A stretch of DNA of 13,592 bases, taken from positions 1 to 13,592 of the forward strand of contig JBKPDW010000219.1 of NCBI GenBank assembly GCA_046728115.1. Direction: 5' to 3'. Under the pieces are notes generated by a model that made no database searches, had not been told where the DNA came from, and saw only the letters and a program-made list of their open reading frames with translations. Shown piece by piece: positions 1-5,174 of this stretch; the first letter of the stretch is position 1; each line of letters begins with the position of its first letter. The translations under genes were made by a program, and so were the position numbers. This stretch comes from CAVSWN01 sp046728115. GTDB lineage: Bacteria; Acidobacteriota; Vicinamibacteria; Vicinamibacterales; CAVVIG01.

Positions 1-534
1 ATCGAAGGCGATCCCCGTCCCGATCTGCTCGATCTGGTCGACGAGGTCGGCCCGACGCAGTGCACGCTCGTGCCTGTCCTTCCAGGCGAAATCACGAGCC
101 AGGCCGGATGGCGTCCCGGTCCCATCTCCGCGCAGATTCCCGAGGTCGTGGAGCGGTTGCACCGGCGGCGGGTGCGCGTCAGTCTGTTCGTCGACGCGCA
201 ATCGGAGCCGATCCGCTGGGCCGCGTCTGTCGGCGCCGACCGCATCGAGCTGTACACGGAACCATTTGCACGCGCCTTCGAACGCGATCGCACGCGGGCG
301 CGCCACTCGTTTGCCGAGTACATGGACGCCGCCGAACTGGCGCACTCGCTCGGACTCGGCGTGAACGCCGGGCACGATCTCGATCTCGACAACCTCGCGA
401 TGTTTCGCGAGCTGCCATTTCTCGATGAGGTATCGATCGGCCACGCCATCATCTCGCGCGCCGTTTTCGTAGGCTTGTCGACCGTCGTTCGTGAGTACCT
501 CGACGTTTTGGCGCAGGGCGGCAACCGGGCTTGA
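1..534 (+). CDS. pdxJ: Pyridoxine 5'-phosphate synthase PdxJ, 5' end missing
   Basis: PdxJ condenses 1-deoxy-D-xylulose 5-phosphate with 3-amino-1-hydroxyacetone 1-phosphate to form pyridoxine 5'-phosphate, the last step of the DXP-dependent vitamin B6 route in the cytoplasm. The reading frame is open from base 1, beginning IEGDPRPDLLDLVDEVGPTQ, and ends with TGA at 532-534, so 177 C-terminal residues are visible. The family runs about 240 residues, so roughly the first quarter lies outside the window. Family signatures are present: CTLVP near the left edge, RVSLFVDA, the VNAGHDL phosphate-loop segment and IGHAIISRAV near the C-terminus. An ATG-like start inside the visible part would be artificial, because similarity continues upstream of it. 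It is followed by a 155-base gap carrying an inverted repeat. The identification is by family motifs and is strong. Confidence 0.95.
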   Translation: MEGDPRPDLLDLVDEVGPTQCTLVPVLPGEITSQAGWRPGPISAQIPEVVERLHRRRVRVSLFVDAQSEPIRWAASVGADRIELYTEPFARAFERDRTRARHSFAEYMDAAELAHSLGLGVNAGHDLDLDNLAMFRELPFLDEVSIGHAIISRAVFVGLSTVVREYLDVLAQGGNRA

Positions 535-550
535 TTTGCTATGATCGATT

Positions 551-642
551 CAACTCTCCACCACAGCGGACACGGAGGACACGGGGGATCAGATCGCACT
601 GATTGTCCTCTGCTTGCCTGTGTCCTTCGTAGTGGAGAGTTG
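551..642. repeat. Imperfect inverted repeat with 9-base tandem units
   Basis: The gap after pdxJ (535-689) contains CAACTCTCCACCAC at 551-564 and GTAGTGGAGAGTTG at 629-642. These are reverse complements apart from one base. Inside the left arm the unit GGACACGGA repeats imperfectly at about 569-587, and related TGTCCT segments occur on the right at 604-608 and 620-625. The element could fold as a hairpin with 14-base arms. No ORF is supported inside it. It is the first of several short-unit repeats found between genes in this window. Confidence 0.7.
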
Positions 643-689
643 TTTGGCGGTGGACAGGTTCCGGAGTGGCGGAGTGGGTTGTTCGCGGT

Positions 690-1310
690 ATGAAATCTGA
701 CGCGATCGCGTTCGGCATCGCCGGCATGCTCTTCGGGCTCATTGCCGGATGGATCATCGGATCCCAGCAGGCCGGCATGGCGCCGGTTGCAGTCCCTGCG
801 CAGGCATCGGCTGCGCCGGCAACATCCGGCAACGCCGCTCCAACACGCGCACCCACGCTGGACGAGAAGCAGGTAACCGCGCTCAAATCGGTAGCAGAGC
901 GCGAACCCGCGAACGCGTCCCCACGCGTGCAGCTCGGCAATCTGTACTTCGATGCCGAACGATACGACGACGCGATCAAGTGGTATGGCGAAGCGCTGCA
1001 GCTCACGCCGCGAGACGTGAACGTGAGCACCGATCTTGGTGTCTGCTACTACTATACGAATCAGCCCGACAAGGCGCTCGCGCAGTTCGACAAGTCGCTT
1101 GCGGTGGATCCGAAACACGCCAAGACACTCCTGAACGTCGGCATCGTGAGGGCGTTTGGCAAGCAGGATCTCGACGGCGCATCGGCCGCCTGGCAGCAGG
1201 TGATCAAGCTGGCCCCGGACAGCCCGGAGGGTCAGGCGGCAAAGCGCGCGCTCGACAGTCTGACGTCCGCCCATCCATCGATCGCGGGATCGCAGAAGCC
1301 AGGGACGTAG
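690..1310 (+). CDS. Membrane-anchored tetratricopeptide repeat (TPR) protein
   Basis: The 206-residue product starts with a hydrophobic segment (about residues 7-24, FGIAGMLFGLIAGWIIG) that probably anchors it in the inner membrane. An Ala/Pro-rich linker (about 30-55) and a block of TPR helices (about 60-195) follow. Repeat signatures are visible in NLYFDAERYDDAIKWYGEAL, then LGVCYYYTNQPDKALAQFDK, then a third repeat with LDGASAAWQQVI. The arrangement resembles NrfG/CcmH-type TPR scaffolds, but no haem-related partner is nearby and the partner protein is unknown. I chose ATG 690 because it places the membrane segment at the N-terminus; an in-frame GTG at 666 would add eight residues. Neither start has a well-spaced Shine-Dalgarno. 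The stop codon at 1308-1310 directly abuts the ATG of the next gene, which indicates one operon. Confidence 0.85.
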   Translation: MKSDAIAFGIAGMLFGLIAGWIIGSQQAGMAPVAVPAQASAAPATSGNAAPTRAPTLDEKQVTALKSVAEREPANASPRVQLGNLYFDAERYDDAIKWYGEALQLTPRDVNVSTDLGVCYYYTNQPDKALAQFDKSLAVDPKHAKTLLNVGIVRAFGKQDLDGASAAWQQVIKLAPDSPEGQAAKRALDSLTSAHPSIAGSQKPGT

Positions 1311-1571
1311 ATGACACGCGTTCTGCTCATCCTCGTGCTCTCGATCATCGTGTCGCGCATGTTCTGGCGGATGGTCGAGAGCTTCATCGAGGGCGTCAGG
1401 GGAGGGTCGCGGACGCCGGCGCCGCCTCTGCGAGGCGTGTCCATGGTCCGCGATCCGGTGTGCGGAACATTCGTGCTGCCAGACCGCGCCGTGACGCTGC
1501 TGGATGGGCGCAACCGGGTGTTTTTCTGCTCCGCCGCCTGCCGCGACAAGTATCGCGCCAGAACTGCATGA
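1311..1571 (+). CDS. Small membrane protein with YHS-like metal-binding motif (PP0621-like)
   Basis: The 86-residue product has one N-terminal hydrophobic helix (about residues 4-20), a short basic linker, and a C-terminal domain with MVRDPVCGTFV followed about 23 residues later by FCSAACRDKY. DPVCG plus FCSxxC is typical of YHS/TRASH-type domains, which can bind metal ions through cysteines. A similar small membrane plus YHS arrangement is known as the PP0621 family. Its biochemical role is not established. The gene starts on the base after the TPR stop codon, and its own TGA overlaps the ATG of the aldolase gene (ATGA at 1568-1571), so translation of all three is probably coupled. Whether the protein serves the microcompartment or is simply co-transcribed cannot be told from the sequence. 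Confidence 0.8.
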   Translation: MTRVLLILVLSIIVSRMFWRMVESFIEGVRGGSRTPAPPLRGVSMVRDPVCGTFVLPDRAVTLLDGRNRVFFCSAACRDKYRARTA

Positions 1572-2407
1572 TCAGCGAATCCCAGCTTCGCGCGGACATC
1601 GTCGAAGTCGGGCGTCGCATGTACGCGCGCGGGTACACGGCGTCGAACGATGGCAACATCAGCGTACGGCTGGGACCGGATCGGCTGCTGATGACGCCCA
1701 AGAGCGTGTGCAAGGGATTCATGACGCCCGACATGATGTGCATCACGGACCTCGAGGGCCGAAAGCTGCAGGGCGATCGCGATCCGTCTTCCGAGATGCT
1801 GATGCACCTCGAAGTGTACAGGCAGCGCGCCGACGTGCAGGCGGTGGTTCACGCGCATCCGCCGACGGCGACAGGATTTGCCGTCGCCGGCATCCCGCTC
1901 GATCGCGCGGTGCTTGCCGAAGTGCTGACCACGCTCGGCAGCATTCCGATTGCCGAGTACGCGACGCCGTCCACGCGGGAACTGCCGGAAGCGGTCCGCA
2001 AGTACATCAAGGCGCACGACGGAATGCTCCTCGCGAATCACGGTGCGCTGACGGTCGGGACGGATCTGTTCGCCGCGTACTACAAGATGGAGACGATCGA
2101 GCACTTCGCGAAGATCAGTCTCGTGGCGCGGCTGCTCGGGCGCGAAAACCTGATTTCGCGCGAGGAAGTCCTGCGGCTGCAGGGTCTGCGAGGCTCGTAC
2201 GGCATCAAGGCACCAGCGCCGATCTGTGCCGACGACGACCCGGGGCTGATGGGAGATCAGGCCGCGTGTCAGGTCGTGCAGGCCCCTGAGGGCGACGGCG
2301 CGCGTCTCGTTCCGGACCTCCTCGCGCAGGGCGGGGACGGGGAAATTCGGTTAACATACCGGGAACTTACGGCGCTCATAGAAGACGCAATCCGGAACAT
2401 TCGGTAG
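1568..2407 (+). CDS. Class II aldolase (fuculose-phosphate type) with C-terminal encapsulation-peptide-like tail
   Basis: This is a zinc-dependent class II aldolase of the FucA/AraD family. Family members split sugar 1-phosphates such as L-fuculose 1-phosphate into dihydroxyacetone phosphate and lactaldehyde, or epimerise pentulose phosphates. The catalytic set is visible: SNDGNISVR near residue 29, Glu76 in SSEM, zinc histidines His95 and His97 in VVHAHPP, and His158 in NHGAL. This matches E. coli FucA Glu73/His92/His94/His155 with a constant offset of three. The product is 279 residues, against about 215 for FucA. The extra C-terminus is a polar linker (about 218-260) and an amphipathic helix, LTYRELTALIEDAIRNIR (262-279), typical in form of peptides that target cargo to microcompartment shells. 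The ATG overlaps the preceding stop. The shell genes downstream support a compartment role; the true substrate is inferred. Confidence 0.9.
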   Translation: MISESQLRADIVEVGRRMYARGYTASNDGNISVRLGPDRLLMTPKSVCKGFMTPDMMCITDLEGRKLQGDRDPSSEMLMHLEVYRQRADVQAVVHAHPPTATGFAVAGIPLDRAVLAEVLTTLGSIPIAEYATPSTRELPEAVRKYIKAHDGMLLANHGALTVGTDLFAAYYKMETIEHFAKISLVARLLGRENLISREEVLRLQGLRGSYGIKAPAPICADDDPGLMGDQAACQVVQAPEGDGARLVPDLLAQGGDGEIRLTYRELTALIEDAIRNIR

Positions 2408-2412
2408 AGAGT

Positions 2413-2497
2413 TCATTGCTGATTGCAGAATGCGGAATGCTGATTGATCGAGAATTGGTCAATACATCAGCAATCGGCAATCAGCAATCTGCAATGC
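2413..2497. repeat. Inverted short-unit repeat before the BMC-H gene
   Basis: The left half carries CATTGCTGATTGCAGAATGC-type sequence (from 2415). The right half carries four tandem 7-base units, AGCAATC, GGCAATC, AGCAATC and TGCAATG, at 2469-2496. The right half is an imperfect reverse complement of the left, so a long hairpin can form. Here the repeat is separated from the start codon by a normal Shine-Dalgarno (AAGGAG, 2499-2504), unlike the elements in front of the BMC-P genes. Confidence 0.75.
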
Positions 2498-2510
2498 GAA
2501 GGAGCCAGTA

Positions 2511-2807
2511 ATGGGCGAGGCGCTCGGGATGATTGAAACCAAGGGACTGGTGGCGATGATCGAGGCCGCCGACGCGATGGTGAAGGCTGCAAAAGTCACG
2601 CTGGTCGGCTGGGAGAAAATCGGCGCGGGTTACGTAACGGCGATTGTGAGGGGCGACGTCGCGGCGGTGAAAGCCGCGACCGACGCGGGCGCGGCTGCGG
2701 CGCGCCGCGTCGGCGAGCTTGTTGCAGTCCACGTCATCCCGCGTCCGCACGCCAACCTCGAGGATGCGTTGCCGATTGGAAAGGCCACGACGGCAGCGAA
2801 GAGCTGA
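2511..2807 (+). CDS. Bacterial microcompartment hexameric shell protein (BMC-H, PduA/EutM-like)
   Basis: A 98-residue single BMC-domain protein. Six copies form a hexagonal tile of the shell facet with a central pore for metabolites. The family pattern is clear: ALGMIETKGLVAMIEAADAM, then VTLVGWEKIGAGYVTAIVRG, then DVAAVKAATDAG, and the C-terminal segment HVIPRPHANLEDALP. The pore loop reads KIGAG, with Ala39 where Salmonella PduA has Ser40 in KIGSG, so the pore rim may be a little wider and less polar. A strong AAGGAG lies six bases before the ATG, fitting the high copy number expected of facet proteins. It is the only BMC-H in the window and no tandem-domain BMC-T is seen. It lies between the aldolase and three vertex-protein genes. 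Identification is secure. Confidence 0.96.
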   Translation: MGEALGMIETKGLVAMIEAADAMVKAAKVTLVGWEKIGAGYVTAIVRGDVAAVKAATDAGAAAARRVGELVAVHVIPRPHANLEDALPIGKATTAAKS

Positions 2808-2827
2808 ACCTGTTGCTGGCCGGGGTG

Positions 2828-2925
2828 CCCCCAGGTTTCAACCCGGTTCATACGCGGAACCTGAACATTGAACCCTGACCTTGAACCTTTGAACCCTTGA
2901 ACCCTTGAACCCTTGAACCCTGAAC
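2828..2925. repeat. Tandem 8-base repeat abutting the first BMC-P start codon
   Basis: The gap between BMC-H and the first BMC-P gene holds a degenerate run of GAACC-containing units that becomes perfect near its end: four TTGAACCC units begin at 2889, 2897, 2905 and 2913. After TGAAC the ATG at 2926 follows at once. No purine-rich Shine-Dalgarno is left between repeat and start. The left part (CCAGGTTTCAACCCGGTTC, 2831-2849) contains GGTTTCAA, a partial complement of the repeat unit, so a weak fold-back is possible. Confidence 0.8.
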
Positions 2926-3195
2926 ATGCTCCTCGCCAAGGTCATCGGCACCGTTGTTGCGACGCGCAAGGATCCGCGCCTGGTGAGTACCAAGCTGATG
3001 GTCGTCCGCGGCGTCGATCCCCGCGGTAAAGCCGAAGGCAATTATCTCGTCGCGGTGGATACCGTCGATGCTGGCGTCGGTGAAACCGTGCTCGTCGTCA
3101 GCGGCAGTTCAGCCCGGATGGCGGCAGGCCTGAAAGACACTCCTGTCGATGCCGCCATCGTCGGCATAATCGACGCCGTCGAGGTGAACGAGTAG
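2926..3195 (+). CDS. Microcompartment vertex protein BMC-P (EutN/CcmL family), copy 1
   Basis: An 89-residue EutN/CcmL-type protein. Such proteins form pentamers that cap the vertices of the icosahedral shell. Family features are LLAKVIGTVVATRKDPRL at the N-terminus, KLMVVRGVDPRG, the central VAVDTVDAGVGETVLVVSG and the end PVDAAIVGIIDAVEVNE. ATG 2926 is preceded directly by a tandem 8-base repeat and has no visible Shine-Dalgarno. The start is nevertheless well fixed, since family members begin at this residue. Its C-terminal segment is very close to that of copy 3 (VDAAIVGIID then V-x-VNE), suggesting these two are closer to each other than to copy 2. It probably forms its own pentamer. Confidence 0.95.
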   Translation: MLLAKVIGTVVATRKDPRLVSTKLMVVRGVDPRGKAEGNYLVAVDTVDAGVGETVLVVSGSSARMAAGLKDTPVDAAIVGIIDAVEVNE

Positions 3196-3204
3196 CGGAT
3201 TTTC

Positions 3205-3290
3205 GTAATTGGGTAATCTGGTAATTGGATAATGTAATCGATTTGATGGATTGCCCAATCGATTACTCGATTACCCGATCACAAATTACC
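3205..3290. repeat. Inverted repeat of the ATTACCC family between BMC-P copies 1 and 2
   Basis: The left arm has GTAATTGGGTAATC (3205-3218). The right arm has the complementary blocks GATTACCC (3269-3276) and AATTAC (3284-3289), offset by seven bases. Nested inside is a perfect 9-base inverted pair, GTAATCGAT (3234-3242) and ATCGATTAC (3258-3266). Units ATTACTCG and ATTACCCG follow each other at 3262-3277 with period 8. The element ends two bases before the ATG of BMC-P copy 2. Confidence 0.85.
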
Positions 3291-3292
3291 AG

Positions 3293-3565
3293 ATGCAGAT
3301 AGCCAGAGTAATCGGTGACGTCGTCATGACCCGGAAGGACGACCAGCTGATCGGCCTCACGCTGCTCGTCGTTCAGCCGCTGACGCCCGACCGTCAGCCG
3401 GCGGGCCGTCCGCTCGTCGCGGTCGACGCCGTGGGCGCGGGTGTCGGGGAAGACGTGTTCTTCGTGCGCGGCAAGGAGGCGAGCTTTCCGTTTTATCCGG
3501 CCGAGCCGCCCGTCGACGCCGGAATCGTCGGCATCGTGGATCATTGGAACGTGGAGAAGCGCTGA
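3293..3565 (+). CDS. Microcompartment vertex protein BMC-P (EutN/CcmL family), copy 2
   Basis: A 90-residue EutN/CcmL-family pentamer-forming shell protein. It begins MQIARVIGDVVMTRKDDQLI and contains LTLLVVQPLTPDRQPAG, VAVDAVGAGVGEDVFFVRG and the terminal PPVDAGIVGIVDHWNVEKR. The core GAGVGE-xV-x-x-V-x-G is the family hallmark. Its end (DHWNVEKR) differs from copies 1 and 3, and the middle loop carries an aromatic-rich stretch (SFPFYPAEPP), so it may form a distinct vertex type. An in-frame TTG at 3251 would add 14 residues, but these are encoded by the repeat and are unlike the family, so ATG 3293 was chosen. No Shine-Dalgarno is visible; the preceding bases belong to the repeat. Confidence 0.95.
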   Translation: MQIARVIGDVVMTRKDDQLIGLTLLVVQPLTPDRQPAGRPLVAVDAVGAGVGEDVFFVRGKEASFPFYPAEPPVDAGIVGIVDHWNVEKR

Positions 3566-3566
3566 A

Positions 3567-3667
3567 TCGGGTAATTGGTTGATGTGGCAATGGGCAATCC
3601 CATTGCAAATTGCCGCACCCAATTACTCAATCGCCCAATTCAATTACCCCGATCACTCGATCACCCG
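3567..3667. repeat. Inverted repeat of the ATTACCC family between BMC-P copies 2 and 3
   Basis: ATCGGGTAATTGG near 3567-3579 is an imperfect reverse complement of CCAATTCAATTACCCCGAT (3636-3654). Inside is a perfect 8-base stem with a four-base loop: GCAATGGG (3587-3594), CAAT, CCCATTGC (3599-3606). The end is two 8-base units, ATCACTCG (3652-3659) and ATCACCCG (3660-3667), with the ATG of BMC-P copy 3 following at once. Confidence 0.85.
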
Positions 3668-3940
3668 ATGCAGATTGCAAGAGTCGTTGGCACCGTAGTT
3701 TCTACGCAGAAACACAGGAAGTTCGAGGGAGCCAAGCTGCTCCTGGTGCAGCCACTGAACGCGGATGAGACGCCGCGCGGCGACGCCCTGCTCGCTGTGG
3801 ACAGCGTCGGCGCGGGCGTGCACGAAAAAGTGTTGATCGTCCTCGAAGGGCGCGCGGCCGGCGAGGCGCTCGGCCGGAAAGCCGCCCCGGTGGACGCCGC
3901 CATTGTCGGGATCATCGACACGGTGACGGTCAATGAATGA
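3668..3940 (+). CDS. Microcompartment vertex protein BMC-P (EutN/CcmL family), copy 3
   Basis: A 90-residue EutN/CcmL-family pentamer-forming shell protein. It starts MQIARVVGTVVSTQKHRKF, continues KLLLVQPLNADETPRG and VDSVGAGVHEKVLIVLEG, and ends PVDAAIVGIIDTVTVNE. The usual GAGVGE is GAGVHE here. The upstream in-frame alternative start at 3575 would translate the repeat element, so ATG 3668 was taken. It abuts the repeat unit ATCACCCG and has no Shine-Dalgarno. The last codons overlap the next gene by eight bases (3933-3940), which suggests translational coupling of the vertex protein to the small cysteine-rich protein. Three BMC-P genes in a row is a common pattern in compact shell loci. 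Confidence 0.95.
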   Translation: MQIARVVGTVVSTQKHRKFEGAKLLLVQPLNADETPRGDALLAVDSVGAGVHEKVLIVLEGRAAGEALGRKAAPVDAAIVGIIDTVTVNE

Positions 3941-4151
3941 ACAGGAACTTCGCGAGATGATCCGCGAGTCGATTGCGCGTCATCTCTCACAGGCGCCGGC
4001 GACAATGGCGCCCGCAGCCCCATCGGGGCGCATACACGCCAGCCACGTCCTGCTCCCGTTCCTGCAGAGCGGAGACGATCAGGGGGCATGTCTGATCGAG
4101 CCCACCGTACGCTGCAGTCACTGCGGGTACTGCCTGTCGTACGGGCATTGA
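3933..4151 (+). CDS. Small four-cysteine protein with N-terminal encapsulation-peptide-like helix
   Basis: A 72-residue protein I cannot assign to a named family. Residues 2-19 (NEQELREMIRESIARHLS) form an amphipathic helix with hydrophobic residues at i, i+3/4 spacing. A flexible Ala/Pro linker follows (about 20-33), then a short hydrophobic patch (SHVLLPFL), and a C-terminal cysteine cluster: Cys53, Cys61, Cys64 and Cys67 (C-x7-C-x2-C-x2-C), with His63 and His72. The cluster could hold zinc or an iron-sulfur centre. The helix closely matches the C-terminal helix of the aldolase (E-L-x-x-[LM]-I-x-[DE]-[AS]-I), so this is probably cargo or a cargo adaptor of the microcompartment. It overlaps BMC-P copy 3 by eight bases. 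Being coding is supported by the overlap, the composition and the shared helix; the function is unknown. Confidence 0.82.
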   Translation: MNEQELREMIRESIARHLSQAPATMAPAAPSGRIHASHVLLPFLQSGDDQGACLIEPTVRCSHCGYCLSYGH

Positions 4152-4213
4152 AGGGCAGGACGGCGGGAAGCCAGGAAGGGCGGACGCTAACAGGCAGGAA
4201 AGCCCGGTGAGTC

Positions 4214-5155
4214 GTGTCGCACATTCTCATCACGCGAAAACTCCCATCTTCAGTTCTTGCGAAACTTCGAGCGAGCGCGGATGTCGACGTGCATGCAGGC
4301 GACGCCGCGATGCCTGCCGACGAACTGCGAGCACGCATTGCCGACAAGGATGCCCTCATCTGTCTGCTGACCGACGCAATCGATCGCAGCGTCATCGAGT
4401 CGGGCCAAAACCTGAAAGTGATCGCGAATGTCGCCGTCGACTACAACAACGTCGACATCGCCTGCGCTCGGTCGCGCGGCATCGTGGTGACGAACACACC
4501 GGATGTGCTCACGGATTCGGTGGCCGATTTGACCTGGGCACTGATCCTTGCAGTGACCCGCCGGGTGTCGGAAGGCGAGCGGCTGCTGCGCAAAGGCGGA
4601 TGGAAAGGGTGGGCGCTCGACTTCATGCTCGGATCCGAACTGCGCGGCAAACAGCTCGGGATTGTCGGAACGGGACGAATCGGACGCGCCGTCGCGGCGC
4701 GAGCGCCGACGTTCGGGATGAGCGTGGCTTTCGCCTCACGCCGCGAGACCGGCGTGAACGGTTCCAACACGATGTCGCTCGATCGGCTGCTGAATACATC
4801 GGACGTGGTCTCGCTGCATGTACCGCTGACATCCGAGACGCGTCATCTGATCGACAAGCGCGCGCTCGCGCGGATGAAGCGCTCGGCGTTTCTCATCAAT
4901 ACCGCTCGCGGGCCGGTCGTCGACGAGGAAGCGCTTGCCTGGGCGTTGCAGCAGCACCTGATTGCCGGAGCCGCGCTCGACGTCTACGAGAGCGAGCCGG
5001 CCGTGCATCCGGACCTCTTCTCGCTCGAGAACGTGCTGCTCGTGCCGCATCTTGGCAGCGCGACGACCGAAACGCGCACCGCGATGGCCGATCTGGCGGC
5101 GGATAATGTATTGGCGGTGCTCGAGAGCGAGGCTCCGCTGACACCTGTGCCGTAG
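4214..5155 (+). CDS. D-isomer-specific 2-hydroxyacid dehydrogenase (glyoxylate/hydroxypyruvate reductase-like)
   Basis: A 313-residue cytoplasmic or compartment-associated NAD(P)-dependent oxidoreductase of the D-2-hydroxyacid dehydrogenase family. The Rossmann motif is GIVGTGRIGRAV (149-160). The catalytic triad is Arg232 (NTARGPVVDE), Glu261 (YESEP) and His279 (VPHLGSAT), with the 29 and 18 spacing of glyoxylate reductases. After the second strand it reads ASRRE (174-178), and paired arginines there usually favour NADPH over NADH. Substrate-loop residues NVAVDYNNVD (72-81) also match the GyaR/GhrB type. The start is GTG 4214, with AGGAAAG about a dozen bases upstream. It follows the cysteine-rich protein by 62 bases, the last candidate gene of the BMC locus. 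It could regenerate cofactor or reduce a 2-oxoacid or aldehyde-derived product; the substrate is inferred. No encapsulation helix is visible. Confidence 0.9.
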   Translation: MSHILITRKLPSSVLAKLRASADVDVHAGDAAMPADELRARIADKDALICLLTDAIDRSVIESGQNLKVIANVAVDYNNVDIACARSRGIVVTNTPDVLTDSVADLTWALILAVTRRVSEGERLLRKGGWKGWALDFMLGSELRGKQLGIVGTGRIGRAVAARAPTFGMSVAFASRRETGVNGSNTMSLDRLLNTSDVVSLHVPLTSETRHLIDKRALARMKRSAFLINTARGPVVDEEALAWALQQHLIAGAALDVYESEPAVHPDLFSLENVLLVPHLGSATTETRTAMADLAADNVLAVLESEAPLTPVP

Positions 5156-5174
5156 CCGACCGGAGGGGTTGCCG

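Noticed and set aside
749..1567. Upstream extension of the aldolase frame to 749
   Set aside because: The added sequence is a shadow of the TPR and YHS genes; the aldolase family begins at ATG 1568.
1232..2104. Long minus-strand ORF opposite the aldolase
   Set aside because: Arg- and His-rich shadow frame with no recognisable motif, fully overlapped by a gene with clear catalytic residues.
2881..2925. Regular repeats resembling a CRISPR array
   Set aside because: Units are 8 bases and contiguous with no spacers, and no cas genes are near.
3251..3292. TTG start for BMC-P copy 2 within the repeat
   Set aside because: The extra residues are the translated repeat and are absent from the family, whose N-terminus is at 3293.
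4149..4194. TGA at the end of the 72-residue protein as another selenocysteine
   Set aside because: Read-through gives a short Arg/Gly-rich tail with no cysteine partner and a stop soon after, and no SECIS-like hairpin with a GGU loop was found.
4152..4213. Purine-rich GGCAGGA-like repeats before the dehydrogenase as a riboswitch or attenuator
   Set aside because: Only loose repetition and no stable stem or known riboswitch core could be recognised in these 62 bases.
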